A stretch of DNA of 64,000 bases, taken from Burkholderiales bacterium. GTDB taxonomy: Bacteria; Pseudomonadota; Gammaproteobacteria; Burkholderiales; Nitrosomonadaceae. The stretch is from contig JACKLU010000001.1 of assembly GCA_024235735.1 (NCBI GenBank), positions 1-64,000 of the forward strand, read 5' to 3'. The translations under genes and the position numbers were made by a program. Under the pieces are notes generated by a model. That model was not told the origin of the DNA, did no database searches, and saw only the letters and a program-made list of their open reading frames with translations. Positions 24,659 through 33,909 of this stretch are shown one piece after another (the stretch's first letter is position 1; each line of letters starts with the position of its first letter).

Positions 24659-25408
24659 TTAAAAAGATTCTTTGTACGGCCGCAGGTCAAGCTCATGCGT
24701 CCAGGCGCTGCGCGGCTGCTGATGAATGGCCCAGTAGGTCTGCGTGATGGCTTCAAGCTGGAGCAGGCCGTCGGTTCCCTTGGCCGCGATAAATTCGGGG
24801 AATTGACTGCGCGCGCGATCGCCATCGATAACGCCGTCAATAATCGTATGCACGACATGAATACCCTGCGGTGAAAATTCGCGCGCCAGGCCTTGCGCCA
24901 ACGCGCGGAGCGCGGCTTTGGCAGCCGCAAACGCCGTAAAAGGCGGTTTTGCGCGGATCGAGCCGGTGGCTCCGGTAAAAAATAGCGTGCCTTCTCCCTG
25001 CGCCTGCATCAACGGCAGCAGTTGTTTGGAAAACAGAAACGCTCCCAGGCAATTCTGTTGCCACAATGTGGTGAATGTATTCAGGTCGGTCTCCAGAAAA
25101 GGCGCGGGGATATTGCTGTCGACATTATAAGCGCCGATCCGTACCGCGCCGCCATAGGATTTTACGGTTTCAAAGAGCCGGTTAACATCCGCTTCGCAGG
25201 TCATGTCGGCTGTTACGGGCGTGGCCGTGCCGCCGGTGTGGTCAATCACCTGCGCCAGGTGCTGCAACTTGTCCTGACTGCGTCCGACGATAAAAACATG
25301 CAACCCGTTCTCGGCAAACCGGCGCGCAAGTGCGGCGCCAAGCCCGCGCTCCGGACCAACGCCTGCAACGATAGCCGAATCGGGTATTCCTGCCGTTGAT
25401 TGCGCCAT
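24659..25408 (-). CDS. SDR-family protein with Phe in place of the catalytic Tyr
   Basis: 249 residues with the SDR fold. The cofactor loop reads VAGVGPERGLGAALARRF, a variant of TGxxxGxG. The usual YxxxK is replaced by FAAAK (in TAFAAAKAALRALAQ), and the partner Ser region reads LFFTGATGS. The Lys is kept but the Tyr acid/base is not. This pattern is seen in a known branch of SDRs, whose activity is not clear. Cofactor specificity for NADP is suggested by GRSQDKL after the second strand. It lies 24 bases upstream of the DUF1326 gene and only 3 bases downstream of the DUF938 methyltransferase gene, so cotranscription is likely. Confidence 0.82.
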   Translation of the reverse strand: MAQSTAGIPDSAIVAGVGPERGLGAALARRFAENGLHVFIVGRSQDKLQHLAQVIDHTGGTATPVTADMTCEADVNRLFETVKSYGGAVRIGAYNVDSNIPAPFLETDLNTFTTLWQQNCLGAFLFSKQLLPLMQAQGEGTLFFTGATGSIRAKPPFTAFAAAKAALRALAQGLAREFSPQGIHVVHTIIDGVIDGDRARSQFPEFIAAKGTDGLLQLEAITQTYWAIHQQPRSAWTHELDLRPYKESF

Positions 25409-25411
25409 GAA

Positions 25412-26065
25412 TTATTGGTGGCCGAAAATCAATGAAAAATTATTGCTGGGCATGTCGATGATTTCCTTTAATTCCATGCCATGATCGTGCGCCGCTTTTT
25501 TCAGGTCTGCAATGTCTTTTAGCCCCCATTCCGACACGCCAATGGAACTCAATGTGTCATGGAATTCTTTATTCGAATCCGTAGAGAATTTTCCTTCATG
25601 TTGAAACGGGCCATAGATAAGCAAAAAACCGTCGTCTTTTAACAATTTCGATGCGCAGTTCATCATGCCGTCGGCGATCGAGATCGGGGCAACCTGGAAA
25701 ATGTTGATACAGAAAATGGCTGCAAATGACTTCTGCGGACCTGGATTGAACCAGGTATTCGGGTCCGTCAAATCCAGATGCACCGGATCGGCGATATTGT
25801 TGTTGCCGTGTTCGCCGGCCAGTTTCTTGATGTTATCAAAAACTTCAATATCTCTGTCGGTGGGATGGAAATGCAGGTGCTCAAAGTGCGGCGCAAAAAA
25901 ATTGATATGCATGCCGCTACCGCTCGCCATTTCAAGTACGCGTTCAGGGTCTTTGGGCAATTTATCCTTGAGTACGCCGAGAATGGGCTCGCGGTTGCGT
26001 CCGCCTGCCCAGGCAACATATTCACTCAACGGATGCGGATCTAGGGGAGGTGCTTCTGGATTCAT
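25412..26065 (-). CDS. DUF938 family, S-adenosylmethionine-dependent methyltransferase-like
   Basis: 217 residues. The class I methyltransferase core is visible: LEMASGSGMHINFFAPHF for motif I (about residues 40-58), HFHPTDRDIEVFDNI with the acidic end of strand 2, and the later strands DDGFLLIYGPF. The opening SEYVAWAGGRNREPILGVLK is characteristic of DUF938. The substrate is unknown. It ends 3 bases before the SDR gene. The upstream gap of about 195 bases to the TIGR01777 gene shows no clear promoter. Confidence 0.85.
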   Translation of the reverse strand: MNPEAPPLDPHPLSEYVAWAGGRNREPILGVLKDKLPKDPERVLEMASGSGMHINFFAPHFEHLHFHPTDRDIEVFDNIKKLAGEHGNNNIADPVHLDLTDPNTWFNPGPQKSFAAIFCINIFQVAPISIADGMMNCASKLLKDDGFLLIYGPFQHEGKFSTDSNKEFHDTLSSIGVSEWGLKDIADLKKAAHDHGMELKEIIDMPSNNFSLIFGHQ

Positions 26066-26260
26066 ACGATTTTCCTCAATAGGTTAGATTGAATGGATAC
26101 GCATCATATTGCAAAATGCGATGCCACTTTTTTCCTTCGCAACGCGTTGGCTGACAGATAACGGAAAGCCGGATTCTAAAATGCGACAGGAACACAAGTC
26201 CATAGGATACCAGCATCGTGCTGGCAATCAAACCGAGGCAGCGAATGCGCGAGCAGCGTC

Positions 26261-27172
26261 TTAAGTGTGCAAAACATCGGCTAATGCGGTTTCCAACTCG
26301 GTGTATTTGAATTGGAAACCGGAGTCAAGTATGGCTTTCGGTATGACGCGTTGGCTGCCGGTCAGTAATTGCGCCATTTCGCCAAGCAAAAGATTGAGCG
26401 CCCAAGTGGGCATAGTGAGCAAGGCTTTTCTTTTCAGCAGTCTGGCAAGCGTCTCGGTGAAAGTGCTGTTGGTGACAGGATTCGGTGCGGTCAGGTTGAA
26501 TACGCCCGCCAGTGTATTGTTTTCAAGCAATGTCTTGCAGATGGCGACATAATCATCCCTATGAATCCATGGCATCCATTGGTTACCGGAGCCCAGTTTG
26601 CAGCCCAGTCCAAGCTTGAACGGCTGTAGCATCGGTTGCAGGAAACCACCATTTTTGCCGAGCACCAGTCCGGTGCGCAGCAGGCAAACGCGAACGTTTT
26701 GAGTTTTTGCCATTTCAGCGGTTTTTTCCCAGGCCACGCATAGCTGATGACCAAAATCATCTTCCGTGGGCGCTGGCAGAGGTGCCGATTCGTCCAGGAT
26801 TGTGTCGCCCCGGTCGCCATAAATCCCGATTGCCGAACCGCTGAGCAGGACCGAAGGCTTTGTTTTTGCACGTTCAATAAAGTCGACAATCGTTTGTGTT
26901 GTGTGGATACGGCTGTTCAGCAACACGGTTTTACGGGCATCGTTCCACCGGCTGCCAAAAATCGGCGCGCCGGCGAAATTGAATATCGCGTCAAAATGCG
27001 CCTGATCGGTCAAATCCGACATCGAACCAATCTGCTGTATTTTTTTACCGAAAACGGATTCGACTTTGTTCGGATATCGGCTGAGGATTGTAACGGAATG
27101 ACCATCGGCCAGAAGTGCTGGACTTAACGATCGTCCAATAAAACCGGTACCTCCGGTGATTAATATTTTCAT
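26261..27172 (-). CDS. TIGR01777-type NAD-dependent epimerase
   Basis: 303 residues, extended SDR. ITGGTGFIGRSL is at the N-terminus, FNFAGAPIFGSRWND at about residues 62-76, and a C-terminal DUF1731-like segment (MPTWALNLLLGEMAQLLTGSQRVIPKAI). This family (YfcH/SulA-like) is widespread in bacteria and its substrate is not known; some relatives affect cell division. A Tyr in GSAIGIYGDRG replaces the typical active-site arrangement. It is the first gene of the minus-strand run. Confidence 0.9.
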   Translation of the reverse strand: MKILITGGTGFIGRSLSPALLADGHSVTILSRYPNKVESVFGKKIQQIGSMSDLTDQAHFDAIFNFAGAPIFGSRWNDARKTVLLNSRIHTTQTIVDFIERAKTKPSVLLSGSAIGIYGDRGDTILDESAPLPAPTEDDFGHQLCVAWEKTAEMAKTQNVRVCLLRTGLVLGKNGGFLQPMLQPFKLGLGCKLGSGNQWMPWIHRDDYVAICKTLLENNTLAGVFNLTAPNPVTNSTFTETLARLLKRKALLTMPTWALNLLLGEMAQLLTGSQRVIPKAILDSGFQFKYTELETALADVLHT

Positions 27173-27458
27173 GATCAGCCCTCGTGTTTTGTTGTGGTGA
27201 GGATCGGCAAGGCAATGAATAGGCTTTGTTAATTAGGATTTTGCATGCCTGTCGAGTCGGTGCGCCATTATAGTAACATTTTCCGCATGATGGTTATGGT
27301 TTCGTCCGGATGATGCATTCCGGAAATTGATTTCATTCTGAATGGTGTTGAAACTATAAAAAAGGCGGGTAGCGGTCAGCCTCTGACCAAATGGTGCGAT
27401 ATTCCCGGTATGTATTGATTAATAGCGCATCATCACAATATGCACTCACCGGCAAAGC

Positions 27459-27486
27459 TTGACAAAAAACGCAGTATCTCTATAAT
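27459..27486 (+). promoter_or_regulatory. Near-consensus sigma-70 promoter of the tRNA pair
   Basis: TTGACA at 27459-27464 and TATAAT at 27481-27486 with 16 bases between. Transcription would begin near 27493, about 77 bases before tRNA-Gly. Both hexamers match consensus perfectly, as expected for a stable-RNA promoter. The rest of the gap 27173-27458 shows no other feature. Confidence 0.8.
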
Positions 27487-27569
27487 TCCAGCCTTGCTAC
27501 GGAAGCCGGGAACAATCTTTTGGGATAATCCAGGCAGCATTGACAATGTTTGTGGTCATGTAGCGAAAT

Positions 27570-27644
27570 GCGGGAATAGCTCAGTGGTAGAGCACAACCT
27601 TGCCAAGGTTGGGGTCGCGAGTTCGAGCCTCGTTTCCCGCTCCA
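27570..27644 (+). tRNA. tRNA-Gly (GCC anticodon)
   Basis: Cloverleaf of 75 bases with the CCA end encoded. Acceptor arms GCGGGAA and TTCCCGC pair; the anticodon loop CTTGCCAA gives GCC; GTTCGAGCC is the T-loop region. The discriminator base is T. Confidence 0.97.
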
Positions 27645-27716
27645 TTCTTTCTAACGAAATACAGTTAGATATTCAGGATCGCTTTTCTTTGTTTGTGTAA
27701 GTTAACGAATTGAAAT

Positions 27717-27790
27717 GGCGGGGTGGCAGAGTGGTTATGCAGCGGCCTGCAAAGCCGTCTACGCCGGTTCGATTCCGACCCCCGCCTCCA
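27717..27790 (+). tRNA. tRNA-Cys (GCA anticodon)
   Basis: Cloverleaf of 74 bases with encoded CCA. Acceptor arms GGCGGGG and CCCCGCC pair; the anticodon loop CTGCAAA gives GCA; GGTTCGATTCC is the T arm. It lies 72 bases after tRNA-Gly and probably shares its promoter. The Leu tRNA that often follows this pair in Proteobacteria is not present. Confidence 0.97.
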
Positions 27791-27926
27791 GGAAAATACG
27801 TTCGCTGACCTGTTTCGCCGCAGTAACTTCGCAGTGGTTTATATCTGAGCAGATTTCATAAAAATTTTTTTATAAAGATTTTTTCCTAATGAATGTCTGA
27901 ATAAAATTCCTATCTGTATCCCTATC

Positions 27927-28634
27927 ATGAAGCAGCGTTTTCTTTCAATCACGTCAATCGTTTTTTTTGTATGGATTTTTGTCGCCGCCGCATGGGCTGA
28001 TTCAAAAATCATTCATGTCATTGATTTTACCGGACAGAAACAAGGTAGCGCCGTAGAATGGCTCAAAAAGCAGGGTTTTGAGTTGGAATTGGCTGCCCAT
28101 GAACTCAATCCGAGATTCGAAAATGATGCACTGGTTATCAGCGCACACAAAGCAGAGGCGGGGTTGTTTGCATTTAAATTCGCGGAACAGGATTTTATTC
28201 ATAACGTCAAGCGGATCGAGATTGTCTGGGGCGTTAATCAATATCCGGACGGCGCGGATTGGAGTAATGGCATTAACAGTGTGCCGATTGCGGTCATGTT
28301 TTCGTTCGGAACGGAGAAATTTTCGAGTGGCTTGCCGCTTGGCATAAAAGCGGCGCCTTATTTTTTGAGTCCGTTTATTGGATTGAAGGAAGAACAGGAC
28401 AAGATGTATATCGGTAAATTGTGGCGCGAAAGTGGCCGCTATTTTTGTGTTGTGGCGGGTGATCAATCCGGTAAAACCATTACAACGGATTTTGAAGTGG
28501 ATTTGCGTTTCAAAGAAGTATTCAAGCGCGATCAGACGCCGCCTGTAACCGGCTTTGCATTTCAAAAAAATACATCGAATACACGCGGCAATTCAGAAGC
28601 GTTCATCAAAAAAATTACTTTTCTAGCGAATTAA
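27927..28634 (+). CDS. Exported protein resembling DUF3047
   Basis: 235 residues with a Sec signal peptide (ITSIVFFVWIFVAAAWA). The mature part has the pattern of DUF3047: IIHVIDFTG near the start, a central PIAVMFSFGTEK region, then VDLRFKEVF, TPPVTGFAFQKNTSNT and AFIKKITF at the end. The family has no known role; a carbohydrate-binding-like fold is possible. There is no clear ribosome site before the ATG. It stands alone, 136 bases after tRNA-Cys. Confidence 0.65.
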   Translation: MKQRFLSITSIVFFVWIFVAAAWADSKIIHVIDFTGQKQGSAVEWLKKQGFELELAAHELNPRFENDALVISAHKAEAGLFAFKFAEQDFIHNVKRIEIVWGVNQYPDGADWSNGINSVPIAVMFSFGTEKFSSGLPLGIKAAPYFLSPFIGLKEEQDKMYIGKLWRESGRYFCVVAGDQSGKTITTDFEVDLRFKEVFKRDQTPPVTGFAFQKNTSNTRGNSEAFIKKITFLAN

Positions 28635-28656
28635 CAGCCCGCTAAACCGGCAGGAT

Positions 28657-30144
28657 TTACGGCAAATCCGCCACCGAATCAAACCATGCCTTGCCACTCA
28701 GCAAAGCGGGTATGGCGCAATCGGTATGACTGTTCAGAGACAGTGTTTGCAATAACACGTCCGCACCGGTCGCAATGAAGAAATCGTGCGCTATAGTGGC
28801 GTTGGCATAGGGTACGCGGTCGTCTCCGGCGCAGTGATATAGACGCATCGGTGAAACGGGCTTCCAGCGATAGACATCATTATTCTCCAGAGCGGCTTTG
28901 ACCGGATGGAATACATTGCTTTCCAGCACGGCAAGGAAATCGGCCGTCAGCAGATCACGCGACAGAACCGGCAATGCGACATTAATCGTGTCGCTGTCGT
29001 GTTGACCATCGAATAATGCTAAAGCTTCGCCAGCCAATTCGGCATTCAGCAGGCTGGTGATGTCATCGCTAAAACCATAAATTGCATTGTAGGCAACCAG
29101 CAGGTAGGGAAAATAAAACGGTCTCGGCAGCGGGTCGCCGGATAGAAACTGTTGCAGCATTGTTCCGGATAGATCGTATGCGCCGCCCATTGGCGCGGAT
29201 GCAGTGATGGTGAACTCATCGGCATGAAAAGTTTCGATCTCGCGCTGTGCCGCCATAGTAGCGAATCCGCCTTCGGAATAACCGGCCAGAAAGAGCTGGT
29301 GATTCAGCGGATAATGGTTTTCTGAAGCCAGAGACTGTGCCGCACGAATCAGATCAATCACCGACCAGGCCAGCGTTTTGGCATGCATAAAGGGATGCAG
29401 TCCACCGCTTGCGCCAAATCCGAGATAGTCCGGTACCAGTGTCAGATAACCGCTGCTGCCCATCAGAAACAACGCAATATCCGCGCCTGTTTCAGCCGGA
29501 TTAACGCTGGGCGCATGGTCGCGGTGGATAACGGTGCCGTGCTGAAAACTCAGTAATGGGGCGCCGGTTTGAATTCCGACAGGCACGCCAACCACGCCAG
29601 ATGCGGACGTGATGTTGCCGAAAGCGTCCAGAGTCTGATAGGTGATGGTGTAGACGGCGACATCGAATCGCATATTCACGCCAGCCAGAATCGCGAAAGG
29701 GTAATCGCCGCGGATTTGTCCCGCAGTCCGGGTTTCCTTGTGCATGACGGACAGAATTGTTCCACGGCCATCAGCCAAATGCGCCGGTTGCGCATCAGTG
29801 AGCTGAAAATACCCATTGCCGTCAGCATTCATCGTCGCACGATACAATCCACCCTGATAGCTCACCAGTGGCATATCGATAATGAGATCGTTGCTGGCGC
29901 TGGCTGGCATGTTCCGCTGATCAACGCTTTCCCGCCCGGTGGTCCTCAGTAGTTGAAATGCCTGCGTATTTCCGGCCTCTGTTTTCAGCACTGCGGCGTA
30001 TGTCTGATTTTGATAGTTGATCCAGGGAATATGGAGTTCAAACGATTCCGTAAGCAGCGCAATAGACCATCCCGGTATGGGCATGCAGATCAGAAAAAGG
30101 AACAGGGTATTCGAAAAAAAAGTGTGCAGTTTTTTGATTAACAT
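28657..30144 (-). CDS. Exported alpha/beta hydrolase (lipase/esterase-like)
   Basis: 495 residues. The N-terminal signal peptide (SNTLFLFLICMPIPGWSIA) is followed by a region of about 110 residues without known motifs, then an alpha/beta hydrolase. The nucleophile elbow GYSEGG is in FLAGYSEGGFATMAA (Ser about residue 294). The acid is probably Asp in HCAGDDRVPYA and the catalytic His in SHTDCAI; both come late in the chain in the correct order. Such proteins include secreted lipases and esterases. Substrate is unknown. It is convergent with the DUF3047-like gene and downstream of trmJ. Confidence 0.8.
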   Translation of the reverse strand: MLIKKLHTFFSNTLFLFLICMPIPGWSIALLTESFELHIPWINYQNQTYAAVLKTEAGNTQAFQLLRTTGRESVDQRNMPASASNDLIIDMPLVSYQGGLYRATMNADGNGYFQLTDAQPAHLADGRGTILSVMHKETRTAGQIRGDYPFAILAGVNMRFDVAVYTITYQTLDAFGNITSASGVVGVPVGIQTGAPLLSFQHGTVIHRDHAPSVNPAETGADIALFLMGSSGYLTLVPDYLGFGASGGLHPFMHAKTLAWSVIDLIRAAQSLASENHYPLNHQLFLAGYSEGGFATMAAQREIETFHADEFTITASAPMGGAYDLSGTMLQQFLSGDPLPRPFYFPYLLVAYNAIYGFSDDITSLLNAELAGEALALFDGQHDSDTINVALPVLSRDLLTADFLAVLESNVFHPVKAALENNDVYRWKPVSPMRLYHCAGDDRVPYANATIAHDFFIATGADVLLQTLSLNSHTDCAIPALLSGKAWFDSVADLP

Positions 30145-30208
30145 CTGAATTTCCGATTGAAGGATGATTGTTTAATTTATTGTCGCATAAATGATATACC
30201 GGTTCCGG

Positions 30209-30970
30209 TCAGGATTGGTTATCACGCCGTTCGCGTTGCGGAGTTTCATGTAGTTGCTTTTCCATGGCAGTCAGTATGCCGCGCAGGATATTGATCTCTT
30301 CCTTTTCGAGCCGGGCGCGTGAAAACAGCCGGCGTATGCGCTGCATCAGTTTTCCGGGTTGTTGCGGATCAAGAAATGCTGTTTTGATCATGACTGTTTC
30401 GAGGTGCTGATGAAACAGTTCAATTTCATCCAGCGTGGCGGGTAAATCCGATATTTTAACGGGTGGCATGGCGTCGGACAGAGCCATGCGCAATTCATAA
30501 GCCATGACCTGTACGGCGCTGGCCAGGTTCAGGGAAGGATAATCCGGGTTGGCTGGAATGGCTATCTGCAACTGGCATCTGCTGACTTCAGCCGAAGTCA
30601 GTCCTGCCGTTTCAGCGCCAAACACAAGCGCCACCGGATGTTGCCGGGCATGCTCTAGCAGTATCCCGGCGCCGCTTCGCGCGTCATGTAGATCGTGCGC
30701 CAATTTACGGGAGCGGGTTGTCAGCGCTGCGGCAAGCACCGTGCCATGTAATGCCTCATCCAGGCTACTGCAGATTCTGGCTTGGGCAAGCAGATCCCTG
30801 GCGCTGACGGCGCGTATGTGGGCATCTTTATCCGGAAAGGATTTTGGGTTGATCAGATATAACGCGGAAAGGCCCATTGTTTTCATTGCGCGTGCGGCCG
30901 CGCCGATATTGCCGGCGTGGCTGGTGTGACTGAGCACAATACGGATGTTGTTTAGTGGTGATGGCATCAT
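30209..30970 (-). CDS. trmJ: tRNA (cytidine/uridine-2'-O-)-methyltransferase TrmJ
   Basis: 253 residues, SPOUT methyltransferase. Motif 1 is NIRIVLSHTSHAGNIGAAARAMKTMG, motif 2 VALVFGAETAGLTSAEV and motif 3 SLNLASAVQVMAYELRMA, the knotted SAM site. The C-terminal helices (RRLFSRARLEKEEINILRGIL) match TrmJ, which methylates position 32 of several tRNAs. The start at 30970 or 30967 is uncertain because two ATGs occur together and no clear ribosome site is seen. Confidence 0.93.
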   Translation of the reverse strand: MMPSPLNNIRIVLSHTSHAGNIGAAARAMKTMGLSALYLINPKSFPDKDAHIRAVSARDLLAQARICSSLDEALHGTVLAAALTTRSRKLAHDLHDARSGAGILLEHARQHPVALVFGAETAGLTSAEVSRCQLQIAIPANPDYPSLNLASAVQVMAYELRMALSDAMPPVKISDLPATLDEIELFHQHLETVMIKTAFLDPQQPGKLMQRIRRLFSRARLEKEEINILRGILTAMEKQLHETPQRERRDNQS

Positions 30971-31318
30971 TGAGCAGTGGATCAGAAGGCAGGAAACCGC
31001 AACAGCAGAATTCTACGCATAGGAAGGCAAAAATACCATGAGTGCTTATTCTGCTGAATAGTTCGCAAATGCGAAAATTTATGGAACGCAGGAATTGTAT
31101 TTGAGTTGCTGCTACAAAAAATCAGCTTTTTTCATTATCTTTCCGGAAACTTATAAAGTAAATACTTATTTATATCTGCTAATCATTTGTAATTCAAAAT
31201 TAAAGATGATATAAACCGAGTTATTGACAGGGATTAAAAAGCAAGTGTCTTTCACGCGAGACCCTGAGCGCTGATACCTCTGTTATACCTGTATAAATTT
31301 TGTACTGGGGTGGTTATT
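30971..31318. other. 348-base gap, AT-rich, no gene seen
   Basis: Divergent promoters for trmJ and the next gene must lie here. TTGACA near 31225 has no good partner. I see no RNA gene or repeat. Confidence 0.5.
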
Positions 31319-32524
31319 ATGCTGAGGATAATTGCTGGCCTGTTATTATTGTGGACCCCATACTGTGGATTTTCTCACGCGCTAGATAACACGATTCAAA
31401 ACGCGCCTGCGGATGTCAACAGCAATGCCGGCGACATTGGCGCGCACTCGGAAGCGGACGTCATCCACAGCAGCCTGAGCGTTGATGTGGTAACATTGCC
31501 GCAACAGACATTTGCACTGCTTTCAAGCGAAATTCCTCCAGCACATGCCGTGCGGCTTGCCTGGCAGCCGCAGCAGTCACTGGATGGTCTGCATCTGCCG
31601 ACGCCGGTATTGGTGGTCAATGGTGCAAGAACCGGACCGGTGCTATGTCTGACTGCGGCAATCCATGGCGATGAATTAAACGGGATTGAAATCGTCCGTC
31701 GTATTATGCATGATCTCGACCCCGATCAGTTGTCCGGCACGGTTATCGGGGTGCCGATTGTCAATCTGCAGGGCTTTCACCGTACCTCGCGTTATTTGAC
31801 CGATCGCCGTGATTTGAACCGCTATTTTCCGGGGAATCCCTACGGCAGTTCGGCGGCGCGCATCGCCCATTCTTTTTTTTATGAAGTCATCCGTCATTGC
31901 CATTTTCTCGTCGATCTGCATACTGGTTCCGCTTATCGAACCAATCTGCCGCAGATCAGGGGGAATCTAAATATTCCCGAGGTGGCGGCTTTTGCGCATT
32001 TATTTGGCATTCCCGTCATTCTGCACAGTGAGGGAACGGAGGGCATGCTGCGCCATGCGGCGGTTCACGCCGGCATTCCCGCTGTTACACTGGAAGCGGG
32101 AAAATCACAGACGCTCCAGGAATCCGCCATTCGTTATGGCGTCAGAAGTATCCGGACGATGTTGAATAAACTCGGTATGGTGGATGATGATAACGATCCA
32201 GTTTTGCTGGAATCCGTTTTTTACCAGTCGGCCTGGATCCGTGTGGATCATGGCGGTATTCTGTTCAGTCACGTTCAACTGGGTGAAAAAATAACCAAAA
32301 ACAGCATTCTTGGCGTTGTGACCGATCCGATAACGAACATGCGCAGCGAGATTGTTTCGCCTTATGACGGGCAGGTTATTGGCATGGCTGTCGATCAGGT
32401 CGTCATGCCCGGTTTTGCAGGTTTTCATATCGGCGTCCAGCATGCTGAGGAACAACGCCCGGCTGTCCATGCCGTTTCCGCTCATAAACAGACTAATCCG
32501 ATACAGATGCCGGCATCGGAGTAG
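31319..32524 (+). CDS. Periplasmic succinylglutamate desuccinylase/aspartoacylase-family protein
   Basis: 401 residues with a signal peptide (RIIAGLLLLWTPYCGFSHA). The catalytic domain contains AAIHGDELNGIEIVRR, in which His and Glu bind zinc, and VDLHTGS with the third ligand; SRYLTDRRDLNRYFPG is a substrate-binding motif. This is the AstE/AspA M14-like family. Export argues against a role in the cytoplasmic arginine pathway; action on a periplasmic amide or peptide is more likely. The ATG at 31319 is preceded by GGGG; a GTG at 31310 is also in frame. Confidence 0.85.
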   Translation: MLRIIAGLLLLWTPYCGFSHALDNTIQNAPADVNSNAGDIGAHSEADVIHSSLSVDVVTLPQQTFALLSSEIPPAHAVRLAWQPQQSLDGLHLPTPVLVVNGARTGPVLCLTAAIHGDELNGIEIVRRIMHDLDPDQLSGTVIGVPIVNLQGFHRTSRYLTDRRDLNRYFPGNPYGSSAARIAHSFFYEVIRHCHFLVDLHTGSAYRTNLPQIRGNLNIPEVAAFAHLFGIPVILHSEGTEGMLRHAAVHAGIPAVTLEAGKSQTLQESAIRYGVRSIRTMLNKLGMVDDDNDPVLLESVFYQSAWIRVDHGGILFSHVQLGEKITKNSILGVVTDPITNMRSEIVSPYDGQVIGMAVDQVVMPGFAGFHIGVQHAEEQRPAVHAVSAHKQTNPIQMPASE

Positions 32525-32556
32525 CTGCGATTCTTCCCGGATGTATTTTAAGGGGG

Positions 32557-33291
32557 TTAGAACTTGTATCCGCGGTGGAGTGCGACGATTCCGGCGGTCA
32601 GATTAAAGTATTCAACCTGTTCAAATCCAACTTCCCGCATCATTTCCTTGAGTTCTTCCTGAGAAGGGTGCATGCGGATGGACTCCGCCAGATAACGGTA
32701 ACTGTCCGCATCGTTGGCAAACATTTTGCCCATGAACGGTAAAATTTTAAAGGAATAGGCATCGTATGCAGGTCGCAATGGTTCCCAGACTTTGGAAAAC
32801 TCCAGCACAATGACCGTGCCGCCCGGTTTGATCACGCGCAGCATTTCCTTAAGCGCGGCTGCTTTATGCGTCATGTTGCGCAGACCAAATGCGACGCTGA
32901 CGCAATTGAAATAATTATCCGGAAAGGGCAGTTTTTCCGCATCGCACTGCGCGGCTGGCGTGGGTGTGCCTTCATCGATCAGCCGGTCGCGACCGATTGA
33001 GAGCATGGAATTGTTGATATCTGTCAACCATACTTCCCCGGTTTGGCCGACCTGTTTTAAAAAAAGCGCGCTCAGATCGCCTGTGCCGCCTGCGATGTCG
33101 AGGACTTTATCACCGGGTTTGACACCACTGACATCAATGGCAAAACGCTTCCATATCCGGTGCAAACCGGCGGACATCAAATCGTTCATCAGATTGTAGC
33201 GTTCGGCGACCGAATGAAAAACATCGGCAACCTTACCCGCTTTTTCTTCTTCGGCTACCGTTTTGAAACCGAAATGCGTGGTTTTGGTCAT
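32557..33291 (-). CDS. ubiE: Demethylmenaquinone/ubiquinone C-methyltransferase UbiE
   Basis: 244 residues. Class I SAM methyltransferase with VLDIAGGTGDLSALF (motif I), WLTDINNSML, and VSVAFGLRNMTHKAAALKEM, the latter diagnostic of UbiE. It methylates the ring in ubiquinone (and menaquinone) synthesis. The C-terminal end FFNLTAGIVALHRGYKF is conserved. It is on the minus strand after the DUF971 gene, a common pairing in Beta- and Gammaproteobacteria. Confidence 0.96.
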   Translation of the reverse strand: MTKTTHFGFKTVAEEEKAGKVADVFHSVAERYNLMNDLMSAGLHRIWKRFAIDVSGVKPGDKVLDIAGGTGDLSALFLKQVGQTGEVWLTDINNSMLSIGRDRLIDEGTPTPAAQCDAEKLPFPDNYFNCVSVAFGLRNMTHKAAALKEMLRVIKPGGTVIVLEFSKVWEPLRPAYDAYSFKILPFMGKMFANDADSYRYLAESIRMHPSQEELKEMMREVGFEQVEYFNLTAGIVALHRGYKF

Positions 33292-33356
33292 AGTTTCTTA
33301 AAGAATGTTAGAATTTCCGGTCATGGGTTTGACACATTGAAACCGGCGAGCTACAG

Positions 33357-33785
33357 TCAACAGCAAGTTTTATCGTTTTGACAGGTTTGTGTATTTGCCG
33401 GCAAACCGGAGTCTGATTCCCGGCTGGCATCGGCTTCCGCTAATCGTTGCAAATAGTTTTGCCACATTTTATCCTGATTGGTTCCATATTTGTAGAGCAA
33501 GTCCCACGAATAAATACCGGTGTTGTGCCCATCACTGAAATGCGGTTGTATTGCATAATGGCCTACCGGCTCGATTTTCAGTATATTGACCATTTTTTTT
33601 CCGGTTTGCAGAATTTCCTGCCCCATGCCATGACCGCTGACTTCCGCGGAAGGCGAGTAAACGCGCAGGAATTCGCAGGGAAAATGGAAGGTTTTTCCAT
33701 CGGAGAACGTGATGTCGAGTACGCGGGATTGTTTGTGCAGCTTGATTTCTTTCGGAACAGGAGTGTTTTTAGTTAAACCGGTCAT
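33357..33785 (-). CDS. DUF971 (gamma-butyrobetaine hydroxylase-like N-terminal domain) protein
   Basis: 142 residues from the ATG at 33785. The core LHKQSRVLDITFSDGKTFHFPCEFLRVYSPSAE and IEPVGHYAIQPHFSDGHNTGIYSWDLLY is the DUF971 pattern. Such proteins lack the catalytic oxygenase domain; the function is thought to be in iron-sulfur or metal delivery but is not settled. The tail (LPANTQTCQNDKTCC) has three Cys. The larger frame reaching 33839 has no good ribosome site. Located 65 bases upstream of ubiE. Confidence 0.88.
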   Translation of the reverse strand: MTGLTKNTPVPKEIKLHKQSRVLDITFSDGKTFHFPCEFLRVYSPSAEVSGHGMGQEILQTGKKMVNILKIEPVGHYAIQPHFSDGHNTGIYSWDLLYKYGTNQDKMWQNYLQRLAEADASRESDSGLPANTQTCQNDKTCC

Positions 33786-33909
33786 GAATTGAATGCAAAT
33801 AATAACTATGTGAGTTGAAAAAATACTGCCAAGGATCAAGCGTAGTGCATCGCGGTGAAGTTTGCAAATTTACGCATGAAATGGCAATAACAACCGGAAT
33901 GTGAAAGCT

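Noticed and set aside
27570..27790. tRNA 3' ends as attachment site for the accessory island
   Set aside because: No copy of the tRNA-Gly or tRNA-Cys 3' end was seen near the island, and no integrase is present.
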